Positions 25,406-35,173 of a stretch of 64,000 bases of DNA are shown here, piece after piece. The notes below the pieces were generated by a model that had not been told where the DNA came from, made no database searches, and saw only the letters and a program-made list of their open reading frames with translations. Numbering within the stretch: the first letter of the stretch is position 1; each line of letters begins with the position of its first letter. The position numbers and the translations under genes are program-made. The DNA comes from JACKJK01 sp046159835. Its GTDB lineage: Bacteria > Pseudomonadota > Alphaproteobacteria > Rhizobiales > Tepidamorphaceae. Where the stretch lies: NCBI RefSeq assembly GCF_046159835.1, contig NZ_JBJXCY010000001.1:62001-126000 (forward strand). The letters run 5' to 3'.

Positions 25406-28400
25406 TCGCCGCCCTCCGAACCGCCATCCGCCGTGCTCCACTCCTTGAAACGCGACAGGTGGTCATAGGGCTCTTCGGCGCGCGACAGCTTCGCCGACAG
25501 TCTGGGCCGGTAGGGCTGGTTGGCATCGTCGTAGCGCGCCACGAGTTCCTTGAAGCCCGCCAGCGCCTCGTCTGCGAGCGTCTGCGTGTCGCCTTCGTCG
25601 GTGGGCGCGACACGTCTGATTTCACCAGCGGGAAATGCGCCGCTCAGCCGGATATAGATCAGTTCGCCCGGCACCAGCGCGCCCGAATTGGCAAAGCCCC
25701 CGCGCTCGGCAATTGCCGCTTCCAGCGTCAATTGCGGCGAGAGCCCTGCCGCCACCTGCTTGATGGTGGGCGGTGCGCCGGTCTTGTAGTCGATGAGTGC
25801 TGCGGACCCGTCATCCAGCATGTCGATCCGGTCGGCGCGCGCGCTGAGCGTGAATGGACCGGCGGGCGCATCGAAGTCGAGATAGCCGGACTGCTCGATG
25901 ATGAGCGGCTTTGCCCCGCTCGCGCGCCGCTCGGCTTCCGTCGCCACGAACCAGTCGGCAATGCGCTGCATGCGCGCCCGCCACAGCGCGCGGGTGTGCG
26001 GCGGCACCTCCGCCTCGCTCATCTCGTCCTCGAACAGCGTCATCAGGCCCGCCGCATCGCCAAGCTGTCCGTTGTTGAGCAGCGCGCTTTCGATGTAGTT
26101 CGCCAGCCCGTCATGGACGATGGAGCCGCGCAACGCGGCATCGGCGTCTTCCTCCAGCGGGGGCAGGGGATCGAGTTCGAGTATCTTCGCGGCGTGGATC
26201 GCGTAAGGGTCTCGGATCAGGGTTTCGACCTGCGTCACGCTGAGCTTGCGCGGGCGTTGCTTAACTGGCGGCTTCGGCGTCGGCTCGACGGGAACCGGTC
26301 CCTGCGGCGCATGGTCGAGCGCCCGCGCCCAGTCGATGAAGTGCCGCCCCCGGCCGCGCATGTCCGAATAGGCATCCGCGCCGATCACCGCTTCCAGCCT
26401 TTGCAGCCAGCGCGAGGCGACGGCCGGCGCGCCCTCGTTGCGCGCTGCGCGCGTCACCACCACATCGCCTGCCGCCATGTGCTGCGCGAGATCGTGGGCC
26501 GCCTGACCGATGCGGCGTTCGGGAAGGTCGAGGCCGAGTTGGGCGCGCATGGCGCGGCTCAGCCACGGATCGGTCTTCGCGTCGCCTGGCCACGTGCCCT
26601 CGTTCAGCCCGCCCAGGACCACGCGGTCGAATTGCAGCAGGCGCGCTTCCAGCGGGCCGAGGATCGCGATGCGCCGGTCCTGCGCGTAGCCGCGCACCGG
26701 CACCCCATCCATCAGGCTGCCGATGAAGGCCGGCAGTGCGCCGAAGGGCAGCTCCATGCCGGTGTCGAAACAGGCTTCGATCTCGGCGAGGAACCGCGCC
26801 AGCTGGATGCCGTCCTCCCCGGTGAAGAGGCGCGGCGTGCCCGCCGCGTCCCGCCCGCCTGATAGCGCGATGGCAGCCTGCGCGAGATGGCTCATGGTCT
26901 CGATGAAGGGCGCCTTGCCGGAGGTCGCAGGCGCCAGCGGCTGCGTCGCCCTCTCGAGCAGGTCGATAAGCGCGCCGGCCTCTGCGGTCGAACTGCCCCT
27001 CAGGCGGGCCGCGACGCGGTTGTGCAACTGTTCAGCCGTCGCGGCACCCATGTAGGCCAGGCGAAGGCCCACGATGCCCGGCTGCGGGCGCGGGCCGCGC
27101 AGCACCATGACTTCGAGCGCCTCGACGCCGGAGCGGGTCTTGTCGCCCGCCTCGTTGCGGAACAGCGGATGGTCGAGCAGTGCGGTCAGCGGCACTGGCG
27201 CGAACGCTTCCGCCACCGCCTCGCAGACCAGCCGCAGGAACGTCCCGGCTGGTGTCGCGGATAGCGGCCGGCCAGCCGTGTCGTCGACGTTCAGGCTCCA
27301 GCGGCGAAGCTGCGCGGAGACCCGGCGCGCGAGGTTGCGGTCCGGCGTGACGAGGGCCGCTGTCGCCTTGCCGCTCTCGATCGCCTCGCGCAGGGCGAAG
27401 GCGATGGTCAGCGCCTCTTCCTGCGGGGTCTCGCATTCGCACAGGGCGAGGTGACCGGCGGCATCTTTCGCCACTGTGCCGCGCCGCTCCTGCCAGAGCT
27501 CGCTGGTCTCCGCCGGTCGGAAGATCTCGGTCATCAGCGCGGCAGGCGGCGTCGCGTGATCGTGCGCGGGCAGCAAGTCGGGCACGTCGGCGCGGTCCAC
27601 GCCGAGCGAGGCCAGCAGCTTCGCCAGACCGTGCTGCGGGTGGGTCTGCGCCTGCGCTTCGACCGCCTTCCACGAGGCGTCGTCGAGGTCCCGGTCGAGA
27701 CCGGGCAGCACCACCCAGCCGCGCGGGAGGTTGCTGACGATCTTCATCAGCCGCGCAGTGGCCGGAACCGAGCCGGTCGAACCGGCCACGATGTAAGGTC
27801 GCTCCTCGCGGCGCGCGGCAAGCTGTGCCGTCTCCGCTCCGATCAGCGCGCTCCGCCGTGCGACCGGGTCGGACAGCCCGCGCTCGGCGAGATGTTGCGG
27901 CCAGGATTCCACGACGATGTTCAGGAAGGCGTGCGCGATGTTCCAGTACTCGGCGTGGTTCTCCGGCACGAGGCCGGTCAGCGCGGACGCGGCCACCTCC
28001 TCCGTCTCCATCGCATCGAGCAGGCGGGCGAGGTCGCGGGCAAGCGCGCTGGCATCCGCCGCACCCGTCGGGATGAGGATCGCCTCGTCGCGCCTGGGAT
28101 AGCTCAGGGCAGAAGCCTTGTGGATGCCGAACTCGTAGACGAGCCGCGTCAGGGCGAGGTGGCGCTCCAATTGGCTGACGGCAGGCGGAACGGGGAGCAG
28201 CATGCCCCGCCCGAGTGCTGCGCCCGCGTCGAACTCCGGGTCGGCGAACTGTCCGGCAAGCGCTGCATCCTCGTCCACGTCGCCGATGGCCGCGATGCGC
28301 GGCAGGATCACCGCACCGCCCGCGCGATTTGAAAGCATGTCGGCAAGCACGCGGGCTGCGCGCCGGTTGGGCAACAGCACGGTCGCATCCGCCAGTTGGG

Positions 28401-28524
28401 CCGCCGGTTCCCCGTCCGCGCCCGAAAGCAGCGTCCCGTCGATCAGCCGTTCGCAGAGGCAATCCAGAAACGCCACGCCGGCGGGGATCGAAACGATACT
28501 GCTGCGCGGCGCGGTGTCGGTCAT
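25402..28524 (-). CDS. addB: Double-strand break repair protein AddB
   Basis: Partner subunit of AddA. The 1040-aa alphaproteobacterial-type AddB contains an N-terminal segment ATVLLPNRRAARVLADML and a C-terminal RecB-family nuclease with ALIDYKTGAPP. No canonical Walker A is visible, as expected for the rhizobial subfamily, in which AddB is an inactivated helicase with a Chi-scanning or nuclease role. ATG 28524 is the start at which the family N-terminus begins; the frame extends 28 codons further with arginine-rich, unconserved residues. murU ends 22 bases upstream, so the run divL to addA is probably one operon. Confidence 0.94.
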   Translation of the reverse strand: MTDTAPRSSIVSIPAGVAFLDCLCERLIDGTLLSGADGEPAAQLADATVLLPNRRAARVLADMLSNRAGGAVILPRIAAIGDVDEDAALAGQFADPEFDAGAALGRGMLLPVPPAVSQLERHLALTRLVYEFGIHKASALSYPRRDEAILIPTGAADASALARDLARLLDAMETEEVAASALTGLVPENHAEYWNIAHAFLNIVVESWPQHLAERGLSDPVARRSALIGAETAQLAARREERPYIVAGSTGSVPATARLMKIVSNLPRGWVVLPGLDRDLDDASWKAVEAQAQTHPQHGLAKLLASLGVDRADVPDLLPAHDHATPPAALMTEIFRPAETSELWQERRGTVAKDAAGHLALCECETPQEEALTIAFALREAIESGKATAALVTPDRNLARRVSAQLRRWSLNVDDTAGRPLSATPAGTFLRLVCEAVAEAFAPVPLTALLDHPLFRNEAGDKTRSGVEALEVMVLRGPRPQPGIVGLRLAYMGAATAEQLHNRVAARLRGSSTAEAGALIDLLERATQPLAPATSGKAPFIETMSHLAQAAIALSGGRDAAGTPRLFTGEDGIQLARFLAEIEACFDTGMELPFGALPAFIGSLMDGVPVRGYAQDRRIAILGPLEARLLQFDRVVLGGLNEGTWPGDAKTDPWLSRAMRAQLGLDLPERRIGQAAHDLAQHMAAGDVVVTRAARNEGAPAVASRWLQRLEAVIGADAYSDMRGRGRHFIDWARALDHAPQGPVPVEPTPKPPVKQRPRKLSVTQVETLIRDPYAIHAAKILELDPLPPLEEDADAALRGSIVHDGLANYIESALLNNGQLGDAAGLMTLFEDEMSEAEVPPHTRALWRARMQRIADWFVATEAERRASGAKPLIIEQSGYLDFDAPAGPFTLSARADRIDMLDDGSAALIDYKTGAPPTIKQVAAGLSPQLTLEAAIAERGGFANSGALVPGELIYIRLSGAFPAGEIRRVAPTDEGDTQTLADEALAGFKELVARYDDANQPYRPRLSAKLSRAEEPYDHLSRFKEWSTADGGSEGGE

Positions 28525-28546
28525 GGGGCTCTCAGGGTGGGGCCGA

Positions 28547-29296
28547 TCAGGAAATGCTGTCCTCGATGACGGCTTCGGCCTCCGCGATGGCATCGGGCGT
28601 GCCGACATGCATCCACAATCCGTCGAGCCGGATGCCGAAGAGCCGCTCCGCCTCGATGGCGCTGTCGAACAGCACGTTCAGCGAGAACGCATCGTCGGGC
28701 GTCCCGTCGAACAGTTCCGGCTTGAGGATGCAAACGCCCATGTAGACGAAGGGGGCGACGATGCTTTCCGGTCGGCGCGAGAGCCGCCCTTCCGGATCCA
28801 TCAGGAAATCGCCGTTCCCGGCATAGCCGGTGGAGGTGGCGGAGTTGGCGAGCGCCAGCAGCATGTCCATGCGCTCCGGGTCCCAGGCTTCCGCCATCCG
28901 CGTCAGCAGCGGGCGGGCACCCTCGATCCAGAACGAATCCGAATTGAGCACGAAGAACGCATCGTCCGGCAGCGCGGGAAGGGCATGCTTCACGCCGCCG
29001 CCGGTTTCCAGCAGAAGCCCGCGTTCATCGGAAATCGTGATGCTCGGGCTCTGGCGCGAAGCGAGATGCGCTTCCAGCTTGTCGGCAAGATAGTGCACGT
29101 TGACGACGCATTGCCCGATGCCCGATTCCGCCGCCTTGTCGAGCACGTAGTCGATGAGCGCGCGACCACGCACCGGCACGAGAGGCTTGGGCGTGGTGTC
29201 GGTCAGCGGGCGCATGCGCTTGCCAAGCCCCGCCGCGAGGACCATGGCCGCGCTGGGTTTGTTGGCGCCTGCTGCCTGCTGCTGTTCGGTGTTCAT
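28547..29296 (-). CDS. murU: N-acetylmuramate alpha-1-phosphate uridylyltransferase-type nucleotidyltransferase
   Basis: A 249-aa sugar-1-phosphate nucleotidyltransferase with the NTP signature MVLAAGLGKRMRPLTDTTPKP (Gly-rich loop and Lys) and a FVLNSDSFW metal-Asp segment. Its start overlaps the stop of the fused tsaE-amgK gene (ATGA). An AmgK kinase next to a MurU nucleotidyltransferase is the peptidoglycan-recycling pair that turns MurNAc into MurNAc-1-phosphate and then UDP-MurNAc, bypassing de novo MurA/MurB. It could have been called mannose-1-phosphate guanylyltransferase by similarity; the AmgK linkage favours MurU. Confidence 0.88.
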   Translation of the reverse strand: MNTEQQQAAGANKPSAAMVLAAGLGKRMRPLTDTTPKPLVPVRGRALIDYVLDKAAESGIGQCVVNVHYLADKLEAHLASRQSPSITISDERGLLLETGGGVKHALPALPDDAFFVLNSDSFWIEGARPLLTRMAEAWDPERMDMLLALANSATSTGYAGNGDFLMDPEGRLSRRPESIVAPFVYMGVCILKPELFDGTPDDAFSLNVLFDSAIEAERLFGIRLDGLWMHVGTPDAIAEAEAVIEDSIS

Positions 29297-30825
29297 GCGC
29301 TTGTTCGTTCCGTCACGATGTCGGGCAGGTGCTGCGCGAACCACGCCGCCACCGGTGCAAGCGCCGGGTGCGCGAGGTCGCGGGCAAGGTATGCCTGCAC
29401 GCGCGGCAGGTGCGCAAGGTAGTGCGGCTTGCCGTCGCGCGCGTTGAGCCGCGCGAAGATGCCGAGGATCTTGGTGTTCCGCTGTGCGCCCATCACCGCA
29501 TAGTCGGCGAGGAAGGCGGATTCGTCGACCCCGTCGCGCGCCGCGAAATATGCGTTCAGGATGTCGCGCTCGAGGTCCGGCGGCACCGTGATGCGGGCAT
29601 CCTGCGCCAGCGACACCACGTCGTAGGCGGCAGGCCCCCACAGCGCGTCCTGGAAGTCGATGACACCGACCCGGTCGAGCGGGCTGAGGGGGCTTTGCGT
29701 CTCCTCGCACCACACCACGTTGGGAGAATGGAAGTCGCGCAACACCCATGTGGGCTGGCGCGTCAGCACCCCTGTCGTCGCGAGGACCTCGTCCCACGCG
29801 GTGACGAAATCGGCACGCGCCTCCGCGTCGATCTCGCTGTCCTTCGCGTGCGGCCAGTACCATTGCGGCAGCAACGATGCCTCGGCATGGAAGACGCCGG
29901 CATCGAAGGCGGGAACCTCGTGCGAGGTGACGCCGTCGACCGGCAGAACTTGGCGCAGGTCCTGCGTATGAAGATGGGCAAGCAGCCTGACGCTGTCGAT
30001 GTAGCGCTCCGCAATCGGCTTGCGGTCTGCGGTGATGATCGTGCCGCCGCCGAGATCCTCGATCACCAGCAGGCCGCCATCGAGGTCTTGGGCGAGAATC
30101 TCCGGGGCGTGGGCACCGGCCTTGCGCAAGCCGTTGGCGAGCGCGACGAAGGGCGCGACGTCTTCGGCCAGATGCGCGATCTGGCTGTAGGAGGGTTCGC
30201 CCGGCTTGCCCGGATCGGGGCGGGCCGGTGAATCCATCAGGATCGCCTTGCCGCTTGCCCCGTTCAGCCGCTCGTAGCGCCGCGTCGAGGCATCGCCCTG
30301 CAGGTGGCCGCGCTTGTCGCCTGTCCGCCCGCAGCGATCGAGGAACGCACTGATCTCGCCCATGCGGGCAATCCGCGAAGCCCATGTCTCGCCATGCGGA
30401 GCGAAGCGCGCGATGCGTCCCGCGCCATCCATGTCCAGCTGCATGTCCAGCCGCGTGGTGGCGAGGCTGCCGGGGGCATTATCCGGCCATTCGACCAGCA
30501 CGACGCCTTCGGCGAGGGCTTCGTCCAGCCCCAGTTCATCGATCTCGCCGGCATCCGAAATCCGGTAGAGGTCGCAATGCAGGACAGGCAGCCGCGTCTC
30601 GTCATAGGTCTGCACAAGGGTGAAGGTCGGGCTTGGCACCTCCAGCGCATCGTCCCCGGCAAGCGCGCGGATGAAGGCGCGGGCGAAGGTGGACTTGCCC
30701 GCCCCGAGATCGCCGGAGAGCGCGATGAAGTCACCGGGGCGTGCAAACAGCGCAAACTCCCGCGCCAGCGCCTGCGTCGCTTCCTCGTCGGGAAGAGCGC
30801 GCGACCCGCCGTCCTTGTCAGCCAT
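29293..30825 (-). CDS. Fusion of TsaE (tRNA t6A ATPase) and AmgK-type sugar kinase
   Basis: A 510-aa two-domain protein. Residues 1 to about 155 are TsaE: Walker A SGDLGAGKSTFARA at 37-50, then SPTFTLVQTYD and LYRISDAGEIDELGLDE. TsaE is the ATPase of the t6A37 tRNA-modification complex. From about residue 175 an aminoglycoside-phosphotransferase fold follows (GDASTRRYERL, VIEDLGGGTI, catalytic LRDFHSPNVVW, metal VIDFQDALWGP), matching AmgK, which phosphorylates MurNAc and GlcNAc at C1. It overlaps divL by 8 bases and murU by 4. The fusion is known in Hyphomicrobiales; the two activities seem biochemically unrelated. Confidence 0.92.
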   Translation of the reverse strand: MADKDGGSRALPDEEATQALAREFALFARPGDFIALSGDLGAGKSTFARAFIRALAGDDALEVPSPTFTLVQTYDETRLPVLHCDLYRISDAGEIDELGLDEALAEGVVLVEWPDNAPGSLATTRLDMQLDMDGAGRIARFAPHGETWASRIARMGEISAFLDRCGRTGDKRGHLQGDASTRRYERLNGASGKAILMDSPARPDPGKPGEPSYSQIAHLAEDVAPFVALANGLRKAGAHAPEILAQDLDGGLLVIEDLGGGTIITADRKPIAERYIDSVRLLAHLHTQDLRQVLPVDGVTSHEVPAFDAGVFHAEASLLPQWYWPHAKDSEIDAEARADFVTAWDEVLATTGVLTRQPTWVLRDFHSPNVVWCEETQSPLSPLDRVGVIDFQDALWGPAAYDVVSLAQDARITVPPDLERDILNAYFAARDGVDESAFLADYAVMGAQRNTKILGIFARLNARDGKPHYLAHLPRVQAYLARDLAHPALAPVAAWFAQHLPDIVTERTSA

Positions 30826-33370
30826 GCGGCTGCATCTCCGCAGGCTCCGACTTGACCTCGGTCGGCTCCGCCGGTTCAGCGGGCAGGGCGTCGGGTTCGA
30901 ACGCACGCGGCAGGCGGATGGTGACCGTGGTGCCCTGTCCGGGCTCGGATTCCAGCGTGATTTCGCCGCCGTGCTTGATCGCGAAGCCGCGCGCCAGCGA
31001 CAGGCCGAGCCCGGGACCGCGCTGGCCATCGCCGTGGGTCTCGAAGCTGCCGAACACGCGCGATTTCAGGTGGTCGGGAATGCCTTCGCCCTGGTCCGCG
31101 ACGCGGATGGCGATCATGTCGCCATCGGCGAAGGCATCGATGCCGACCTTGCCGCCTTCCTTGGAGAAGGCGATGGCGTTGGCGGCCAGCGAGAAGATCA
31201 TCTGGCGGATTCGGCGGGCATCGCCGCGCAGGTGCTCGGCGCGCGGCGCGACGTCGATGGTGACTTCCACCTTCTTCTCGCCGATGCGGTCCTTAAGGGC
31301 GTCCAGCGCGGTCATGATGGTGTCGCGCAATTCCACGTCGCCGATGGAGAGTTCCAGCGCGTTCGCCTGGATGGAGGCGAGGTCGAGGATGTCGTTGACG
31401 ATGGTCATCAGCGAGGTTGAGGAGGCGAGGATGTAGCTTGCATATTCGCGCTGCTGCTCCTCGTTCGGCGTCATGGCGTCGCCCGACAGGACCTGCGCAA
31501 AGCCGATGATCGACTGCAGCGGATCGCGCAGGTGGTAGGAGACGTTGGAGACGAAGTTGCCGCGCAGCTGATCGGCCTGTTCCAGCGCCTCGTTGCGCTC
31601 GCGCAGGGCGCGCTCCACTTCCTTGGCCGCCGTGATGTCGGTGAAGACGGCAAGCGTCGCGCCGTCGGACAGCGGCACGGTGGTCAGTTCGAAGGTCTTC
31701 TCGTCCTCGCGTTCGATCATGCGCGAAATCGGCTCGCGTGCGTCCATGAACCCGCAGACATTCTGCTTCAGCGCCAGCCAGTCGTCGTCGCCCTGATACA
31801 GCTTGCGGCACGCGGCGATGATGTCGTCCACGTGCGGGCGCGCCTTGAGGTCCTTGCGGTCCAGGTCCCAGATCGCGGCGAACTGCGGGTTGGAGAGCTT
31901 CAGCTTGCCGTCCTGCCCGAACACCGCGATGGCCTCGCTGAGGCTTTCGAGCGTCTGCCGCTGCACGCGCGCCTGAGCGGAAAGCTTGGTCTGCAGGTCG
32001 AGGCTTTCGGTCAGGTTGTGGACAAGGTGTGTCGAGCCGCCGTCGCGATGCGGGATCGTCACCAGCTTGAGCGAAAGCGACGCGTTCGGCAGGTCCCATT
32101 CGGTTGTGCGTACCTCGCCGTCGGTGTTGTCGATCAGCGAAGCGACCCAGTCGCGCCAGGTCATGCCGTCCGGCGGCGTGGGGACGCGTTCGTCGGCGCG
32201 CAGGTGTTCGAGGATCTCGTCGAACTCCGGCTTCATGATGAGGAAGGCGGGGTCGAGCTGCCACAGGCTGCGATAGGCCTTGTTGCAGAAGGTCAGGCGG
32301 CGGTTGGCATCGAAGACGGCGACGGCGGTGTCGATGCGGTCGAGGATTTCAGCGCGGATCGTTGCTTCCCGCTCAAGCGCCGCCTTCATGCGCGCCGAGG
32401 CCTGCTCGTCCAGTGCAAGGCCGGCTGCCCCGGTACGGGTGGCAACTTCCGTTAGCGCCAGCTTGCGGTTGTCGTGGCCGAGCGAGGCCTCACCGTGGAA
32501 GGTGCGGCCCTCCAGTCGGGCCTGCGCCATCTCATCCTGAATCTTGACGGCGGCGATCTCCAGCCGACCGGCAACGGCCTCGTCGCGCGTCTTGGCGCCG
32601 GCAAGCTGCGCGTAGGTCTGGTTGACCCAGCTCAGCGCGCCCTGTTCGTCACGCAGCCATGCGGGAAAGTCGAGCGTATCGAAAAGCTGGTGCACCGCCT
32701 GCATCTCGCGCGACAGCCGGGATTGCTTGTCACGCAGTTCGGCCAGTTCGCGCAGCGAGCCCGATGCGCTGCGCAGCCGCACCAGCGCGCGTCCCCCGCC
32801 TGTGCGCCCGTTGGCTTCCACCGGGTGCCCTGCGCGGGTCGTCAGCGTCAGGTCGAAGGCGGTGCCGCGCTCGCGCAGCCGGGCGATGGCGGTGGCAAGG
32901 GCTTGCGCGGCCTCGCCCGTCAGCCATTGTTCGAAGTCGAGGATGGCGTCTTCGTTGCGCGGGCCGCCCTGGATCGCATCGGCGTTGTACTGGACGTCGG
33001 CGGTGCCAGCGCTGCTCGACCATGCAATCAGGATCTGCGGCTCGGCACTGAGCAGGTTCTCCGCCCGGTCAAGCCGCGCTTGCTGCGCCGCGCGCTGGGT
33101 CTCGGATTTGCGCCGGTAATCGGTGAACTGGTTCTTGGTGCGGATGTAGAGAATGGCGGCGAGAACCGCGAAGGCGACGAGCGACAGCGTCAGGCTGAGC
33201 GCGGCCATTTCCTCTGCGCTCAACGCATCGATAACCGCTTCGGCGAAGCGTCCGGGGGCGTTCTGGGCATTGGCCGTCGATGGTATCAGGATGCCTGCTG
33301 CGGCTGCCGAGCAAATGCGGGTCACTACGCGGTAGCGCAAACCCATATGCCCTCGGCCCAGCCGATCCAT
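30818..33370 (-). CDS. divL: DivL-type tyrosine-containing sensor kinase homologue (cell-cycle regulator)
   Basis: An 850-aa membrane-anchored protein: a hydrophobic N-terminal segment (20-36), a transmembrane helix near 55-76, several PAS-like regions (about 220-590), then HisKA and HATPase domains. The phospho-acceptor position reads NVSYHLRDPL, with Tyr612 where kinases have His; this substitution defines DivL, which controls CckA/CtrA in Caulobacter. The ATP lid motifs remain (Asn731, DQGEGIP, GPGLGLSLA). ATG 33370 has GGGGGAA about 5 bases upstream. Co-occurrence with tsaE-amgK and ahcY supports DivL. It likely works as a pseudokinase docking DivK and CckA. Confidence 0.9.
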   Translation of the reverse strand: MDRLGRGHMGLRYRVVTRICSAAAAGILIPSTANAQNAPGRFAEAVIDALSAEEMAALSLTLSLVAFAVLAAILYIRTKNQFTDYRRKSETQRAAQQARLDRAENLLSAEPQILIAWSSSAGTADVQYNADAIQGGPRNEDAILDFEQWLTGEAAQALATAIARLRERGTAFDLTLTTRAGHPVEANGRTGGGRALVRLRSASGSLRELAELRDKQSRLSREMQAVHQLFDTLDFPAWLRDEQGALSWVNQTYAQLAGAKTRDEAVAGRLEIAAVKIQDEMAQARLEGRTFHGEASLGHDNRKLALTEVATRTGAAGLALDEQASARMKAALEREATIRAEILDRIDTAVAVFDANRRLTFCNKAYRSLWQLDPAFLIMKPEFDEILEHLRADERVPTPPDGMTWRDWVASLIDNTDGEVRTTEWDLPNASLSLKLVTIPHRDGGSTHLVHNLTESLDLQTKLSAQARVQRQTLESLSEAIAVFGQDGKLKLSNPQFAAIWDLDRKDLKARPHVDDIIAACRKLYQGDDDWLALKQNVCGFMDAREPISRMIEREDEKTFELTTVPLSDGATLAVFTDITAAKEVERALRERNEALEQADQLRGNFVSNVSYHLRDPLQSIIGFAQVLSGDAMTPNEEQQREYASYILASSTSLMTIVNDILDLASIQANALELSIGDVELRDTIMTALDALKDRIGEKKVEVTIDVAPRAEHLRGDARRIRQMIFSLAANAIAFSKEGGKVGIDAFADGDMIAIRVADQGEGIPDHLKSRVFGSFETHGDGQRGPGLGLSLARGFAIKHGGEITLESEPGQGTTVTIRLPRAFEPDALPAEPAEPTEVKSEPAEMQPHG

Positions 33371-33654
33371 CCGTTCCCCCGATATAAGTGCTTCCAATGT
33401 CTACCGGGCCTTCGACCGTCGTCCGCTCCGACCGCCCAGACCCGCACGCCACAACCGAAAACTCAGAATCAACAAAGCGCCCGGCACGGGCAACTTGGCC
33501 CGGTATCCGTGCGCAGGGCGGCTCGCCGCGCCTGTCGGCCCGCTTCAGCTCAGGCCGGATGATTCGAAAACTTTAGCCGGTTGCCGCGCGGCTGCCCACC
33601 GGAACAAATGGAGTCCGATGCATCCGCGCGGCAATTTCCCGCTGGCAGGGTCGC

Positions 33655-35055
33655 CTAGTAGCGATAGTGGTCCGACTTGAACGGGCCGGTCACCGGCACG
33701 CCGATATAGTCGGCCTGTTCCTTGGAAAGCTCGGAAAGCTGGGCGCCGACCTTGGCCAGGTGCAGCGCCGCGACCTTCTCGTCGAGATGTTTGGGCAGCA
33801 CGTAGACCTTGTTCTCGTACTCCTCGCCCTTCGTCCACAGCTCGATCTGCGCCAGCGTCTGGTTGGTGAAGGACGCCGACATGACGAAGCTCGGGTGGCC
33901 GGTCGCGTTGCCGAGATTCAGCAGGCGGCCCTGGCTCAGCAGGATCATGCGCTTGCCGTCCGCGAAGGTGATCATGTCGACCTGGTCCTTCACGTTCTTC
34001 CAGCTGAGGTTGCGCAGGGACTCGACCTGGATCTCGTTGTCGAAGTGGCCGATGTTGCCGACGATCGCCATGTCCTTGAGCTTGCGCATGTGATCGAGCG
34101 TCAGCACGTCCTTGTTGCCGGTCGCGGTGATGACGATGTCGGCGCGCGGTGCGCCTTCATCCATGGTCACCACCTCGAAGCCGTCCATGGCCGCCTGCAG
34201 GGCGCAGATCGGGTCGACCTCGGTGACCATGACGCGTGCGCCCGCACCCTTGAGCGACTGGGCCGAGCCCTTGCCGACGTCGCCGTAACCGGCGACGAGC
34301 GCGACCTTGCCGGCCATCATCACGTCGGTGCCGCGGCGGATGCCGTCGACCAGCGATTCCTTGCAGCCGTACTTGTTGTCGAACTTCGACTTGGTGACGG
34401 AGTCGTTCACGTTGATCGCCGGGAAGGGCAGGGTGCCTGCCTTCTGCCGCTGGTAGAGGCGCAGGACGCCGGTGGTGGTCTCCTCGGTGACGCCCTTGAT
34501 GTTGGCCTTCACCTTCGAATACCAGCCCGGGTTCTTCTCCAGGCGCTTCTTGATGGTCGCGAACAACGCCTCTTCTTCCTCGTTCGACGGGTTGTCGAGG
34601 ACGCTCGGGTCCTTCTCGGCGTCCGCGCCGAGCAGGATCAGCAGCGTCGCGTCGCCACCGTCATCGAGGATCATGTTGGCGGTCTCGCCGTTCGGCCATT
34701 CGAAGATCTTGTCGGCGAGGTCCCAGTATTCCTGCAGCGTCTCGCCCTTGAAGGCGAAGACCGGCGTGCCGGCGGCGGCGATGGCGGCCGCCGCATGGTC
34801 CTGCGTCGAGTAGATGTTGCACGAGGCCCAGCGCACGTCCGCGCCCAGCGCCTGCAGCGTCTCGATCAGCACCGCCGTCTGGATGGTCATGTGCAGGGAG
34901 CCTGCGACGCGCGCGCCCTTCAGCGGTTGTGCCGAGGCATATTCCTCGCGCGTGGCCATGAGGCCCGGCATCTCGGTCTCGGCGATTTCGATTTCCGTGC
35001 GACCCCAGTCCGCCAGGGAGAGGTCGGCCACCACGTGGTCCTTGTCTGCGCTCAC
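33655..35055 (-). CDS. ahcY: Adenosylhomocysteinase
   Basis: NAD-dependent hydrolase of S-adenosylhomocysteine to homocysteine and adenosine, which relieves product inhibition of methyltransferases. The 466-aa protein has SLHMTIQTAVLIETL, the NAD-binding GYGDVGKGSAQSLKGAGARV and the C-terminal Lys/Tyr motif FKSDHYRY typical of the family. GTG 35055 gives the exact family length, with AAGGG upstream; the open frame beyond it contains the leader hairpins. It is preceded by an AT-rich palindrome and two hairpins (separate entries), so expression is probably tied to methyl-cycle status. Confidence 0.96.
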   Translation of the reverse strand: MSADKDHVVADLSLADWGRTEIEIAETEMPGLMATREEYASAQPLKGARVAGSLHMTIQTAVLIETLQALGADVRWASCNIYSTQDHAAAAIAAAGTPVFAFKGETLQEYWDLADKIFEWPNGETANMILDDGGDATLLILLGADAEKDPSVLDNPSNEEEEALFATIKKRLEKNPGWYSKVKANIKGVTEETTTGVLRLYQRQKAGTLPFPAINVNDSVTKSKFDNKYGCKESLVDGIRRGTDVMMAGKVALVAGYGDVGKGSAQSLKGAGARVMVTEVDPICALQAAMDGFEVVTMDEGAPRADIVITATGNKDVLTLDHMRKLKDMAIVGNIGHFDNEIQVESLRNLSWKNVKDQVDMITFADGKRMILLSQGRLLNLGNATGHPSFVMSASFTNQTLAQIELWTKGEEYENKVYVLPKHLDEKVAALHLAKVGAQLSELSKEQADYIGVPVTGPFKSDHYRY

Positions 35056-35071
35056 AGGTCTGCCCTTTCGT

Positions 35072-35142
35072 GAAAAATACCGCTTCGTCTCAGCGGTTCC
35101 AGTACGCATCCGCGCGCGCCGGAGATCATCTGCCCCGGCGCG
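35072..35142 (-). promoter_or_regulatory. Structured ahcY leader with terminator-like hairpin
   Basis: Two hairpins lie in the transcribed leader, read leftward. The first has an 8-bp stem (cgcgccgg 35115-35122 with ccggcgcg 35135-35142). The second has a 6-bp stem (accgct 35079-35084 with agcggt 35092-35097) followed on the minus strand by ATTTTTC (35078-35072), 17 bases before GTG 35055. This looks like an attenuator or expression platform. I could not match it to the known SAH, SAM-II or SAM/SAH riboswitch consensus by eye. Confidence 0.5.
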
Positions 35143-35173
35143 TAGCAGCACTGGCGACAACGTTCAATAGATT

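Noticed and set aside
35056..35142. Known SAH, SAM-II or SAM/SAH riboswitch
   Set aside because: The hairpins are real but I could not match the conserved core sequences of these classes by eye; kept only as an unclassified leader.
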